Positions 1-8,619 of a DNA stretch of 64,000 bases are shown piece after piece. The stretch is from positions 52,032 to 116,031 of the forward strand of contig SAIX01000065.1 in the NCBI GenBank assembly GCA_004028765.1, written 5' to 3'. This DNA is from Chitinophagaceae bacterium (GTDB taxonomy: Bacteria; Bacteroidota; Bacteroidia; Chitinophagales; Chitinophagaceae). The notes below the pieces were generated by a model that worked only from the letters and a program-made list of their open reading frames with translations, did not search any database and was not told the DNA's origin. The translations under genes were made by a program, and so were the position numbers. Position 1 is the first letter of the stretch. Each line of letters opens with the position of its first letter.

Positions 1-130
1 TCAATATCCGGATAGAAGCAACATGATAGGGTGTAAGTGTTTTCATCCCTTCTTTCATCAGTATAAAAGAACTGCCCCAGATCAGGGAAAGAATGGAGAA
101 AAGGCCCCAGTTAATGAGTTTGTTTTTCAA
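1..130 (-). CDS. EamA/DMT-family transporter, N-terminal fragment (runs off left edge)
   Basis: The reverse strand of the first 130 bases reads as a short basic N-terminus followed by a hydrophobic helix containing the motif SLIWGSSFILMKEG and then a TPYHVASIRI segment. This is the usual start of drug/metabolite (EamA) family exporters: first membrane helix with a W-G-S-S/A-F signature, then the loop before helix 2. Only about 43 residues are inside the window. No ATG is in frame upstream, so the start is placed at a TTG (130-128); this choice is uncertain. The family exports metabolites through the inner membrane, but the substrate cannot be told from this piece. Confidence 0.6.
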   Translation of the reverse strand, partial: MKNKLINWGLFSILSLIWGSSFILMKEGMKTLTPYHVASIRIL

Positions 131-310
131 GTTGCGGAATTTAACAGGTAACAGAGAAGAGAAGCGGCAAAAATAAATAAAGCCCTGTATGAAACTTTAC
201 CGGTCGTAAAAATAATCCCGCCTTCGGGTTAAGAAGATACCTCCCTGATGAACCTGGCTTTGAAATTTCTGGCAGAAATAGTATTTTCAGGATAACCAAA
301 ACAATTCTAT

Positions 311-757
311 ATGGGCATGCTGAAAGAATTCAAAGAATTTGCCATGAAAGGGAACCTGGTGGACATCGCCGTTGCCTTTGTAATGGGTGCTTCTTTCGGG
401 AAGATTGTTACTTCTTTTGTGGATGGTATCGTAATGCCGCTGGTGGGGATGCTTACGGGTGGCGTGAATTTTAATGACAAAGTGATTAAGCTGAAAGATG
501 CGATCCCCGAGGTAAAAGATGCAGCCGGCAAAGTGGTTACTCCCGCCGTTGCAGAAGTGTCGGTTAAATACGGCACATTCATCACCAATGTATTTGATTT
601 TATCGTAGTGGCTTTTTGTGTTTTCCTGATGATCAAAGCCATGAATAAAATGAAAAAAGAAGCCCCTGCTGCCGCTGCCCCTGCCGGACCACCTGAGCCC
701 ACTGCCGCAGAGAAACTCCTGGCAGAGATCAGGGATTCGCTGAAGAAAGTGGATTAA
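311..757 (+). CDS. mscL: Large-conductance mechanosensitive channel MscL
   Basis: 148 residues, the usual MscL length. The channel opens under membrane tension during osmotic downshock and releases small solutes. Seen: the amphipathic N-terminal helix (MLKEFKEFAMKGN), the first pore helix with the glycine-rich stretch VDIAVAFVMGASFGKIV, a periplasmic loop enriched in lysine and valine (about 55-90), the second helix TNVFDFIVVAFCVFLMIKAM, and the C-terminal cytoplasmic helix after an Ala/Pro-rich linker with TAAEKLLAEIRDSL. The gene stands alone. A possible weak promoter lies at about 259-289. Confidence 0.95.
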   Translation: MGMLKEFKEFAMKGNLVDIAVAFVMGASFGKIVTSFVDGIVMPLVGMLTGGVNFNDKVIKLKDAIPEVKDAAGKVVTPAVAEVSVKYGTFITNVFDFIVVAFCVFLMIKAMNKMKKEAPAAAAPAGPPEPTAAEKLLAEIRDSLKKVD

Positions 758-767
758 GTGACTATAC

Positions 768-834
768 CGTGAATCGTTAATCGTGAATCGTGAACCCAGC
801 TGCTGCAGGCAGCATTGACGATTGAGGATTCACG
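768..834. repeat. Imperfect palindrome built from CGTGAATCG-type units
   Basis: CGTGAATC at 768-775 pairs with GATTCACG at 827-834. The left side holds three direct copies of the GTGAATCG/GTTAATCG unit. The centre holds a GC-rich inverted repeat (799-813). It lies between mscL and scpA and resembles other repeat gaps in the window (for example near 12590). Confidence 0.6.
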
Positions 835-865
835 ATAAAACGCGTGGATAACTAATTTTCCCGGG

Positions 866-887
866 CTGCCCGTTTTCGGGCAGTTTC
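866..887 (+). terminator. GC-rich hairpin before scpA (possible terminator)
   Basis: CTGCCCG (866-872) pairs with CGGGCAG (877-883) across a TTTT loop and is followed by TTTC. It could end mscL transcription or sit in the scpA leader. The T tract is short, so the assignment is weak. Confidence 0.35.
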
Positions 888-917
888 GGCTTTCTTTGCA
901 GCTAAAGATCCTGACCA

Positions 918-1781
918 GTGAACAATGTGAGTTACCAGATCAAATTGGAGCAGTTCGAAGGGCCGTTCGACCTGTTGTTGTTTTTTATTGAGCGCGATGA
1001 ACTGGATATCTACAATATCCCCATCACCAAAATCATCAACGATTTCCTTGATTTTATTCACCAGGGCGAGAAACTGAATATCGAGCTGAGCAGCGAGTTC
1101 ATTTTATTTATCTCCACCCTGATGCGTATCAAGGCCCGTTTGCTGCTTCCGCGCAAGGAAGTGGATGCGCAGGGTAATGAAATTGATCCGCGCCAGGAAC
1201 TGGTTGACAAGATCCTTGAATACAAACGTTTCAAAGAAGCCGCCGTTAAAATGGCCGAGATGGAAGCCGAGCGTATGCTGATGATCCGCCGCGGTAACCT
1301 GCAGCGTGAGATCGCCCGTATCGGCGAAGAAGCTTCGGAAGGAACCGAAATACAAACCATCACGCTTTTCAAACTGATGAAAGCTTTTGAAAAAGTGATG
1401 CAGCGTTTGCAGGACAGGCAGAACCGCCCGGTACACACGGTGGTCCGGTATAACTATACGATGGAAGGGAGCCGGGATTATATGCTCAGCACCGTACAGA
1501 AAGAAAAAACGGTTTCATTTGAAAAAGTATTTGATGTTTGCGAAGACCGTATCCATGCCATTTTTCTTTTCCTCTCTATCCTTGAACTGGCGCAGCAGAA
1601 ATTTATGAAACTGCTGGTAGGGCAGGGCATGAATAATTTTATTGTTGAGTGGAATGAGAACCGCGAAGAGGAATTAAAAGCGGAAGGACTTACCGAAGAA
1701 GACGTTGCCATCCGTCCGGATGAACCGGTGGATATGGGTGATGGAGATACAGCTTTTACGGAACCACCCATAGCAGAATAG
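918..1781 (+). CDS. scpA: Segregation and condensation protein A
   Basis: 287 residues. ScpA is the kleisin subunit that bridges SMC heads and, with ScpB, forms the bacterial condensin used for chromosome compaction and segregation. The N-terminus carries the family signature YQIKLEQFEGPFDLLLFFI followed by DELDIYNIPITKI, which forms the SMC-neck binding helical domain. The C-terminal part (about 195-250) fits the winged-helix domain (VSFEKVFDVCEDRIHAIFLFLSILELAQQKF). The extra acidic tail is common in Bacteroidota. The start is a GTG; no ATG is available before the conserved motif. The 3' end overlaps the convergent L,D-transpeptidase gene by 26 bp. scpB is not in the window. Confidence 0.93.
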   Translation: MNNVSYQIKLEQFEGPFDLLLFFIERDELDIYNIPITKIINDFLDFIHQGEKLNIELSSEFILFISTLMRIKARLLLPRKEVDAQGNEIDPRQELVDKILEYKRFKEAAVKMAEMEAERMLMIRRGNLQREIARIGEEASEGTEIQTITLFKLMKAFEKVMQRLQDRQNRPVHTVVRYNYTMEGSRDYMLSTVQKEKTVSFEKVFDVCEDRIHAIFLFLSILELAQQKFMKLLVGQGMNNFIVEWNENREEELKAEGLTEEDVAIRPDEPVDMGDGDTAFTEPPIAE

Positions 1782-2322
1782 GCCGCTTTCTTTGTTGAAT
1801 GTACTTTTTCAATTCCTGTAAAAACAGCGGGGATACCGTTGGGCAGCCATTGCTGTTGCAGATCATATCCGGGTATACTTCTTTCTCAGGAATACAGCTA
1901 TGTGCATGCAATACCACAAAACGTGCATAAGCCAGGTTATTGCTGCTGTCAAGGCCATGTAACTTGAAAGCATCTCCGAAATTTCCCCTGTAAAAATTAC
2001 CTACCCTGTATTTCCCCAATGAACTGCATCCGCAGCCCTCTTTGTTTCCATACAAAACATTGGCACGGTACTGGTTTCCACAGGCACCATGCGCCACCAG
2101 TCCGCTGGTAAGTAAGCTGCCATTGGTAAGGTTGTAAACAAAAAATCGCTTGCGGCCATTGTGAATGGAAAGATCAAGCATAAAACAGAGAGTGGTATCC
2201 ATCTTGTTTGTTTTGCAGAACCTTTTAGCCTCTTCCAGTCTTGCGGTTATTTTATCAGTACTGGTGGGTCCGGGTGTGCGTAACTGAAATATCCCCAGTA
2301 AAGCAGCAGTGAAAAGCCACAT
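1756..2322 (-). CDS. Secreted murein L,D-transpeptidase catalytic-domain family protein
   Basis: 188 residues from the ATG at 2322. The protein begins with a hydrophobic signal-like segment (MWLFTAALLGIFQL) and then a YkuD-like domain: KLHGLD (His about 122), HAHSC (about 139-143) and SNGCPTVSP with the likely catalytic Cys near 160. This is the pattern of the YkuD_2 / L,D-transpeptidase catalytic family, predicted to act on peptidoglycan cross-links in the periplasm. An upstream in-frame ATG at 2361 exists, but it lies inside the dxs terminator hairpin and would add a non-signal-like N-terminus, so the internal start is preferred. The substrate is inferred from the family only. Confidence 0.8.
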   Translation of the reverse strand: MWLFTAALLGIFQLRTPGPTSTDKITARLEEAKRFCKTNKMDTTLCFMLDLSIHNGRKRFFVYNLTNGSLLTSGLVAHGACGNQYRANVLYGNKEGCGCSSLGKYRVGNFYRGNFGDAFKLHGLDSSNNLAYARFVVLHAHSCIPEKEVYPDMICNSNGCPTVSPLFLQELKKYIQQRKRPILLWVVP

Positions 2323-2352
2323 TCTTTTTCTCACAGAGATGTGACAAAACAA

Positions 2353-2380
2353 AAAATCCATACCGCGAAGTATGGATTTT
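2353..2380 (-). terminator. Rho-independent terminator of dxs
   Basis: AAAATCCATAC (2353-2363) pairs with GTATGGATTTT (2370-2380) across CGCGAA: 11 paired bases. Read on the minus strand, the stem is followed by a T-rich run (2352 to about 2344). It lies 20-47 bp after the dxs stop codon. Confidence 0.85.
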
Positions 2381-2399
2381 ATAAATCTTTTGCAAATGA

Positions 2400-4331
2400 T
2401 TATCCGTGTAACAGTTCAACCTTTAGTTTTTCTTTCATCAGTTCCCGTACAGCATCGGCAATACCTTGTGCATCATAGGCACATTCGCGGTGCAGTTCTT
2501 TTGGCGTGCCGTGCTCTACCAGCCTGTCGGGGATACCCAGTATTTTTACATCAGCTCTGTAGCCATATTTATTCATGAATTCCAGCACTGCGCTTCCGAA
2601 TCCGCCTACTACCGTGCCATCTTCTACCGTAACGACCTTTGTATAATGGCTGAAAACCTCATGCAGCAGTTCTTCATCGATGGGTTTTACAAAACGGAGA
2701 TCATAATGTGCGGGATTAATGCCCTGTGTCCGCAGTTCGCGGATGGCAGCCTGTGCAAAATTGCCCGGGTGGCCAAAACTCAGTATCGCGATTTCTTCGC
2801 CGTCTTTCAGTTTGCGGCCTTTCCCGATAGGTAATTCCTCGAAAGCGGTTTTCCATTCGGCCATCACACCTTCCCCTCTCGGGTAACGGATCACAAAAGG
2901 ATATTGGTTTTTTTCCAGTTGTGCGGTATACATCAGGTTGCGCAGTTCCTGTTCGTTCATCGGTGCGCTGATCACCATATTCGGTATACAACGCATGTAA
3001 GGAATATCATAACAGCCATGATGGGTCGGGCCATCTTCGCCCACCAGTCCGGCACGGTCGAGACAGAATACCACCGGCAGTTTCTGTATCGCCACATCAT
3101 GCACCACCTGGTCGTAGGCCCTTTGCATAAAGGATGAATAGATATTACAGAAAACGCGCATTCCCTGCGTGGCAAGGCCGGCACTCACGGTTACAGCATG
3201 TTGCTCGCAAATGCCCACATCAAAAGCACGGTGCGGCATTTTTTCCATCATAAATTTCAGCGAGGAGCCACTCGGCATAGCAGGGGTTACACCCATAATG
3301 GCGGCATTCTGTTCGGCCAGTTCAATCATGGTATGGCCAAATACATCCTGGTATTTGGGTGGCTGCGGGCCATCCGCTTTCTTTTTAAAGATCTCGCCGG
3401 TTACTTTATCAAATAAGCCAGGTGCATGCCATTTTGTTTGGTCTTTTTCAGCCAGTGCGTATCCCTTACCTTTTACGGTAACAATATGCAGCAGTTTGGG
3501 ACCGGGTATTTTTTTCAGATCCGTAAGGGTATCTACGAGCTTCGTGATATTGTGTCCATCAATGGGCCCGAAATACCGGATCTTTAATGATTCAAAAAGA
3601 TTGCTGCTCTTGGTTACCACATTTTTTAAAGAGGCTTCCAGCTTGCCCGCCATTTCCCGCGTGAAATTTTTTCCAACGGGAAGTTTACCCATCAGGTTCC
3701 ATATTTCATCTCTTACTTTATTGTACGTAGGAGAGGTACTGATATCGGTAAGGTATTCTTTCAGCGCACCCACATTGGGGTCGATGCTCATGCAGTTATC
3801 GTTCAGGATGATAAGTACATCACTATCGGCTACACCCGCATGGTTCATGGCTTCAAAAGCCATACCGGCCGTCATCGACCCATCCCCGATCACGGCAACG
3901 GATTTCCGGTTCTCTCCCTTGTATTTCGCTGCCATGGCCATACCAAGGGCCGCAGAAATAGAAGTGGAAGAATGCCCTACCCCAAATGTATCATAGGGGC
4001 TTTCGCTTCTTTTCGGGAAGCCGCTGAGCCCTTTGTATTTGCGGTTGGTGACAAAATTATCGCGGCGGCCGGTCAGTATTTTATGCCCGTAAGCCTGGTG
4101 GCCCACATCCCAAACCAGTTGATCGTAAGGAGTATTGTACACATAGTGAAGTGCCACAGAAAGCTCTACTACGCCCAGGCTGGCAGCAAAATGGCCTCCA
4201 TGAACGCTCACAACATCCACGATGTATTGCCTTAACTCATCGCAAACCTGGTGTAACTGTTCGCGGGTCAATGTTTTAAGATCATCGGGGGCATTGATCT
4301 GCTGAAGAAGGGGTCCTGGCGTAATCTGCAT
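2400..4331 (-). CDS. dxs: 1-deoxy-D-xylulose-5-phosphate synthase
   Basis: 643 residues, full length. The enzyme condenses pyruvate and glyceraldehyde 3-phosphate with thiamine diphosphate, the first step of the MEP isoprenoid pathway, and also supplies thiamine and pyridoxal synthesis. Seen: DVGHQAYGHKILTGR, the ThDP/Mg motif GDGSMTAG (149-156), the central transketolase-like pyrimidine-binding domain with CDLD-like loop VVFCLDRAGLVGEDGPTHHG, and a C-terminal transketolase domain. The gene is monocistronic with its own terminator at 2353-2380. The isoprenoid product links functionally to the GGGP synthase gene at 7864-8619, though the two are not in one operon. Confidence 0.97.
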   Translation of the reverse strand: MQITPGPLLQQINAPDDLKTLTREQLHQVCDELRQYIVDVVSVHGGHFAASLGVVELSVALHYVYNTPYDQLVWDVGHQAYGHKILTGRRDNFVTNRKYKGLSGFPKRSESPYDTFGVGHSSTSISAALGMAMAAKYKGENRKSVAVIGDGSMTAGMAFEAMNHAGVADSDVLIILNDNCMSIDPNVGALKEYLTDISTSPTYNKVRDEIWNLMGKLPVGKNFTREMAGKLEASLKNVVTKSSNLFESLKIRYFGPIDGHNITKLVDTLTDLKKIPGPKLLHIVTVKGKGYALAEKDQTKWHAPGLFDKVTGEIFKKKADGPQPPKYQDVFGHTMIELAEQNAAIMGVTPAMPSGSSLKFMMEKMPHRAFDVGICEQHAVTVSAGLATQGMRVFCNIYSSFMQRAYDQVVHDVAIQKLPVVFCLDRAGLVGEDGPTHHGCYDIPYMRCIPNMVISAPMNEQELRNLMYTAQLEKNQYPFVIRYPRGEGVMAEWKTAFEELPIGKGRKLKDGEEIAILSFGHPGNFAQAAIRELRTQGINPAHYDLRFVKPIDEELLHEVFSHYTKVVTVEDGTVVGGFGSAVLEFMNKYGYRADVKILGIPDRLVEHGTPKELHRECAYDAQGIADAVRELMKEKLKVELLHG

Positions 4332-4503
4332 CCGGGATGGTTTTAAATGTAAAAATACGTTTTTCAGGCTCCCAAACTGCCTGGTTCTCCTTTAACGCCC
4401 GATTGCAAATATGGTTCGGGGGATGAAAACCGTAAATTCTGCCAGACAGACACCGATTTTGCCATTAATCAAATTTAGCGGGGCTTTGGGCGGGCTTTCC
4501 TTC

Positions 4504-4511
4504 TATATTTG
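4504..4511 (+). promoter_or_regulatory. -7 promoter box (TATATTTG) before the LytS-type kinase
   Basis: Exact match to the Bacteroidota primary-sigma box TAnnTTTG, ending 7 nt before the ATG at 4519. A TTTG at 4485-4488 is closer than the usual 19-21 nt spacing, so the -33 element is unclear. The position argues for the start at 4519. Confidence 0.5.
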
Positions 4512-4518
4512 TTGGAAC

Positions 4519-5574
4519 ATGAGAAGTAAATCTTCCCTATACTGGAGCTGTCAGCTCGGAGGCTGGTTATTCTATGGCCTTACAATGGTGTTCTTCGCAT
4601 TTATTTTCGAGAACAAGACCAACCATATCCTCTACCCCCGTATTGCCATCACGATCCTTTTCGGGTTGCTGTTCACGCATTTGCTGCGCGAACTCATTAT
4701 CCGGCTCAAACTGCGCCCGCCTATCCAGGTGCAGGGCTGGTGGCTGTTAACCGTTACGGTGATCTGTATCATCGTTCTTTTTAACCTTGCCAACAGTGCC
4801 ATCGTGGAATGGCTGCAGGTGTATGATCCCAAGATCAAGATCTCGGTGGAGAAAAGGTTTTTATCCAATCTTTTTCTCGATTCGCCCCTGGTGCTGGTAT
4901 GGGCCTCCATTTATTATGTATGGCATTATGTGGAACTGGGTTCCAAGAACGAGATCCAGAAAGTGCGGCTGGAAAGTTTGGTAAAAGAACTGGAACTTAA
5001 AACGATCAAATCGCATATCAACCCGCATTTTATTTTTAATGCGCTCAACAGTATCCGCGCACTCGTGGATGAAAATCCCGAAAGGGCAAGAACAGCCATT
5101 ACGGAACTGAGCAATATCCTGCGCAGCAGTATGCAGGCTGAAAAAATGGAGACTGTTCCTTTTGAGAAGGAATTGAATATTGTAAAAGATTATCTCGCAC
5201 TGGAACATATCCGGTTTGAAGACAGGCTGCAGGTGGAATACGATATTGATGAAGATACCCTTGACCAGCCGGTACCGCCGATGATGCTGCAGACGCTTGT
5301 GGAGAACGCGATCAAACATGGCATCAGCAAACAGAAAAACGGGGGGTCTATAAAAGTGATCTCCGATTACCGCGACAGCCATCATGAACTGATTGTTCAG
5401 AATTCAGGCCATATCGAAGCCAACAGCTCCAATACCGACGGGTTTGGCATCAACAGTACGCGCAACCGTTTAAAACTGCTTTTTGGGGGCAATGCCGCCT
5501 TTGACATCCGTAATATCGGCGGGGATATGGTAGAGGCTTCCGTAAAAATGCCCGTGCAGGAATTACATTCTTAA
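4519..5574 (+). CDS. LytS/YehU-family sensor histidine kinase
   Basis: 351 residues from the ATG at 4519. An open frame extends upstream to 4411, but that part lies before the promoter box. Four hydrophobic segments (about 10-30, 42-60, 76-95, 121-140) form the membrane part. A His_kinase domain follows with the box KSHINPHFIFNALNSI, phospho-acceptor His about 170, and a HATPase domain with VENAIKHGISKQKNGG (N box) and GFGINSTRNRL (G box). It autophosphorylates and passes the phosphate to the LytTR regulator encoded 22 bp downstream. No extracellular ligand domain is visible, so the signal is unknown. Confidence 0.9.
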   Translation: MRSKSSLYWSCQLGGWLFYGLTMVFFAFIFENKTNHILYPRIAITILFGLLFTHLLRELIIRLKLRPPIQVQGWWLLTVTVICIIVLFNLANSAIVEWLQVYDPKIKISVEKRFLSNLFLDSPLVLVWASIYYVWHYVELGSKNEIQKVRLESLVKELELKTIKSHINPHFIFNALNSIRALVDENPERARTAITELSNILRSSMQAEKMETVPFEKELNIVKDYLALEHIRFEDRLQVEYDIDEDTLDQPVPPMMLQTLVENAIKHGISKQKNGGSIKVISDYRDSHHELIVQNSGHIEANSSNTDGFGINSTRNRLKLLFGGNAAFDIRNIGGDMVEASVKMPVQELHS

Positions 5575-5596
5575 AATCAATTTATACATTCGTATC

Positions 5597-6328
5597 ATGG
5601 CAATCAAAGCAATTATTATCGATGATGAACGACTGGCCCGCAACGAACTCAAGAAACTTTTGCAGGACCATTCCGATATTGAGGTGATCGAAGAGGCGGC
5701 AAATGTTGACGATGGGATAGAGAAGATCGAAAGCCTGAACCCCGACCTGATTTTCCTCGATATACAGATGCCGGGCAAAACCGGTTTTGACCTGCTGGCA
5801 GAAGTGGAAAAAGCACCCAAAGTGATTTTCACCACCGCTTATGATGAATACGCGATCAAGGCATTTGAAGTAAATGCGCTTGATTACCTCTTAAAGCCAA
5901 TTGAACCGAAGCGACTTGCCGATGCCATTCAAAAATTACAGGCAGAAATATTCAAAGAGAATGTTGGTATCAATTCGCTGAACCGGGGGCCGCTTACCGA
6001 GTTAGACCAGGTATTTGTAAAAGATGGCGAACGCTGCTGGTTTGTAAAACTGGGCGAGATCCGTTTGTTTGAAAGTGTGGGCAATTATGCCAAAGTATTT
6101 TTTGGGACACACAAACCCCTTATCCTGAAATCGCTGAATGCATTGGAAGAAAGACTCGATGAAAGAATGTTCTTCCGTGCCAACCGTAAACATATCATCA
6201 ATCTACGATGGATCGAAAAAATCGAACCTTATTTCAATGGTGGCCTGCTGGTTGACCTGAAAGGCGGTGAAAAAATTGAAGTGAGCCGCAGGCAAACGGT
6301 TAAGTTCAAAGAAATGATGAGTTTATAA
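5597..6328 (+). CDS. LytTR-family response regulator
   Basis: 243 residues. A receiver domain (1-120) shows the acidic pair D9/D10, phospho-acceptor D55 (LIFLDIQMPG), a conserved T/S in FTTAYDEYA and the lysine in LLKPIEP. A LytTR DNA-binding domain (about 140-240) follows, with VKLGEIRLFESVGNYAKVFF and FFRANRKHIINL. It is the cognate partner of the kinase encoded just upstream and probably co-transcribed with it. LytTR regulators bind short direct repeats upstream of target genes; no such target could be identified here. A strong terminator follows at 6341-6370. Confidence 0.93.
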   Translation: MAIKAIIIDDERLARNELKKLLQDHSDIEVIEEAANVDDGIEKIESLNPDLIFLDIQMPGKTGFDLLAEVEKAPKVIFTTAYDEYAIKAFEVNALDYLLKPIEPKRLADAIQKLQAEIFKENVGINSLNRGPLTELDQVFVKDGERCWFVKLGEIRLFESVGNYAKVFFGTHKPLILKSLNALEERLDERMFFRANRKHIINLRWIEKIEPYFNGGLLVDLKGGEKIEVSRRQTVKFKEMMSL

Positions 6329-6340
6329 AAATCGCTGTAG

Positions 6341-6370
6341 AGGGCCGCATCAAACTGCGGCCTTTCTTTT
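6341..6370 (+). terminator. Rho-independent terminator of the LytS/LytTR operon
   Basis: GGCCGCA (6343-6349) pairs with TGCGGCC (6356-6362) across TCAAAC, followed by TTTCTTTT. It lies 14 bp after the response-regulator stop. Confidence 0.8.
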
Positions 6371-6398
6371 ATCTTCACCACCCCCAAAATATGCAACC

Positions 6399-7703
6399 AT
6401 GAAAAAAACATTTTTATTTTCTGCAGCAGTACTATTGTCGGCAATCGGCTTTGCACAGAATATCGATAAGATCATCAATGCCAAAGAAGTGGAAAGGATT
6501 GAGCAGACACTTTCATCCGATGAGATGCAGGGCCGGCGCATATTTACACCCGGGATCGAGAAGGCCGCAGCATTTATTTCCGAGGAATTTAAAAAGATCG
6601 GTTTGCAGACACTGAACAATACCAGCACTTATCTTCAGCCTTTTTCATTGATCAGGCCCAAACAGATCAGTTGTACTGGAGTAGTGGACGGTATTACGTT
6701 GAACCCTGCAAAAGAACTGATCGTTGTCCCCGGAAAAGAAACGGTAAGTGCAGATGAAAAATCGGGATATGAAAAAGTTTCAATCGCCCCCGGCCTTAAC
6801 CTGATAACCGAAGCTCGGAAATATGTTAACCAGGGAAAAAGTTACCTCGTGGTGGTGGATACCTCTTACACAAAACTTTTTGCAGGGCTGGCAAGGTTTA
6901 AAAACCAGGTTTACCGGTCAGAGTTCAGTACCATATTTGTTCTCTCTGCAAAAATACCCGGTACATTTTCTGTAGAAGCGAAACATGAATTTGCCGAGCA
7001 GAAACTGGCGAACGTGGTAGGGATCATTCCCGGCAAAAGCCGGAAGAACGAGTATGTTATTTTTTCAGGGCACTATGATCATTTAGGTATCAGGCAGATG
7101 AAAGACAGTTCCGGGAAAATTTTGCCGGATTCCATTTTTAATGGGGCCAATGATGATGCAGCTGGAACAACAGCTGTGATTATGCTGGCAAAATATTTCA
7201 AAGAGCTGAAGAACAATGAACGTACACTTGTATTCGCCGCATTTACCGGCGAAGAAGCAGGTGCATTGGGGTCAACCTATTTCTCACGCCAGTTCAACCC
7301 GGCTGAAGTGGTGGCGATGTTCAATATTGAAATGATCGGAACAGAAAGTAAGTGGGGAACAAACTCAGCTTATATAACGGGTTACGAAAAAACGGATATG
7401 GGTAAAATTCTTCAGGCAAATCTTACCGGAACCGGTTTTACTTTTTATCCTGATCCTTATACGGCACAAAATCTTTTTTACCGCTCTGATAATGCCACAC
7501 TGGCGAGACAGGGCGTTCCGGCACATACCATCTCCACATCTAAAATGGACAGTGAACCCAATTACCACAAAGTGAGTGATGAGATCGGCACACTGAACAT
7601 GGCCAATATGGCGATGATCATCAAAGCCATTGCATTAAGTTCCCGCGGGATCGTAAGTGGGAAAGAAACACCTTCAAGGGTGGATACTTCGAGTTTACGA
7701 TAA
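6399..7703 (+). CDS. Secreted M28-family zinc metallopeptidase
   Basis: 434 residues with a clear signal peptide (MKKTFLFSAAVLLSAIGFAQ). The M28 catalytic domain lies in the C-terminal half: SGHYDHLG (metal ligand His, about 225), NGANDDAAGT (bridging Asp), FTGEEAGALGS (catalytic Glu and ligand Glu), FNIEMIG, and AHTIST with the last His ligand. M28 enzymes are aminopeptidases or glutamate carboxypeptidase-like enzymes with two zinc ions. The insert between the signal and the catalytic domain (about 60-190) fits a PA-like or lid region. It stands alone after a terminator. The substrate cannot be predicted. Confidence 0.9.
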   Translation: MKKTFLFSAAVLLSAIGFAQNIDKIINAKEVERIEQTLSSDEMQGRRIFTPGIEKAAAFISEEFKKIGLQTLNNTSTYLQPFSLIRPKQISCTGVVDGITLNPAKELIVVPGKETVSADEKSGYEKVSIAPGLNLITEARKYVNQGKSYLVVVDTSYTKLFAGLARFKNQVYRSEFSTIFVLSAKIPGTFSVEAKHEFAEQKLANVVGIIPGKSRKNEYVIFSGHYDHLGIRQMKDSSGKILPDSIFNGANDDAAGTTAVIMLAKYFKELKNNERTLVFAAFTGEEAGALGSTYFSRQFNPAEVVAMFNIEMIGTESKWGTNSAYITGYEKTDMGKILQANLTGTGFTFYPDPYTAQNLFYRSDNATLARQGVPAHTISTSKMDSEPNYHKVSDEIGTLNMANMAMIIKAIALSSRGIVSGKETPSRVDTSSLR

Positions 7704-7708
7704 GAAGG

Positions 7709-7863
7709 GCTGAATGTGAAATGTGTAACGCTGAATGCAGAATGCATAATGCTGAACGCTTGTTTAGTACGATCGTGTTGTTTATATTCTCCTGGTTGAT
7801 ACAGTAAATACCCTGGATAAATCAATCATGCCTTCAGCGTTGAGCCTTCAGCATTTGGCATTC
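7709..7863. repeat. Palindromic intergenic region with GCTGAAYGC repeat units
   Basis: Between convergent gene ends. The left half contains repeated GCTGAATG / GCTGAACGC words (7719-7765). The right half (about 7830-7865) contains the inverse words CAGCGTTGAGC, TTCAGCATT and GGCATTC. Together they can fold into a long imperfect hairpin. The same words occur in the gaps at 22450-22510 and 47685-47905. Confidence 0.6.
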
Positions 7864-8619
7864 TCACGCATTCACAGGTGCACTATGCACAGCAGCGCCG
7901 ATTTCTTTGATGAGAGAAGGGTCTTTTTCAATGGCATTCCCTACCACGATCACATCTGCACCGGCTTTACAATTCCTATAGGCTTTTTCAGGTTCTGTAA
8001 TACCGCCACCGATAATCATCGGGATCTCGATACTGGCAGCCACTTTTTCGATCATGGTTTCGGTGATGGGGCGTTTGGCACCGCTGCCCGCATCCATATA
8101 TATCAGCTTCATGCCGAGCATCTCACCAGCCATGGCGGTACACATCGCGATTTCATTTTTATCGGCGGGAATCGGGGTAGCATTGGAAATATACGATACG
8201 GTGGTGGGGGCCCCGCCATCGATTACCATATAGCCTGTGGGCATGATCTCGAGCCCGCTGTTTTTTACAAACGGTGCGCTGATCACATGCTGGCCAATCA
8301 GCAGTTCGGGGTTGCGCCCGGAGATGAGAGATAGATACAGTAAGGCATCGGCATATTTACTTACCTGCGAAGGGGAACCCGGGAACAATACCACGGGTAT
8401 TTTGCAATCGGCTTTGATCTGGCGGATACATTCATCCAGATGCGTGGAGATCACCAGGCTGCCGCCCACGAAAAAATAATCCACTTTTGCTTCGGTACCG
8501 AGCCGGATCAGTTGCTCAATTTTGACATTGTCCACTTTGTCGGGATCGATCAGAACGGCGAAAGATTTTTTCCCTGCGCGTTTGTTCGTGGTAAACTGAT
8601 GGTACAAAGCCTGCTTCAT
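7864..8619 (-). CDS. Geranylgeranylglyceryl phosphate synthase (GGGPS/PcrB family)
   Basis: 251 residues. A TIM-barrel prenyltransferase that joins a polyprenyl diphosphate to sn-glycerol-1-phosphate. Seen: AVLIDPDKV near the N-terminus (Mg/diphosphate site), YFFVGGSLV, VVLFPGSPSQVS, KLIYMDAGSGAKRPI (glycerol-phosphate region), and IIGGGITEPEKA plus ADVIVVGNAIEKD (phosphate-binding loops). Length and motifs fit the group II GGGPS enzymes known from Bacteroidota. The prenyl chain length and final lipid are not deducible. The gene is monocistronic and convergent with the M28 peptidase gene. Confidence 0.88.
   Translation of the reverse strand: MKQALYHQFTTNKRAGKKSFAVLIDPDKVDNVKIEQLIRLGTEAKVDYFFVGGSLVISTHLDECIRQIKADCKIPVVLFPGSPSQVSKYADALLYLSLISGRNPELLIGQHVISAPFVKNSGLEIMPTGYMVIDGGAPTTVSYISNATPIPADKNEIAMCTAMAGEMLGMKLIYMDAGSGAKRPITETMIEKVAASIEIPMIIGGGITEPEKAYRNCKAGADVIVVGNAIEKDPSLIKEIGAAVHSAPVNA

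Noticed and set aside
3169..3996. 275-codon open frame antisense to dxs
   Set aside because: It lies wholly inside dxs, shows no domain or signal, and is low-complexity Ser/Pro/Ile-rich, as expected from the complementary strand of a conserved gene.
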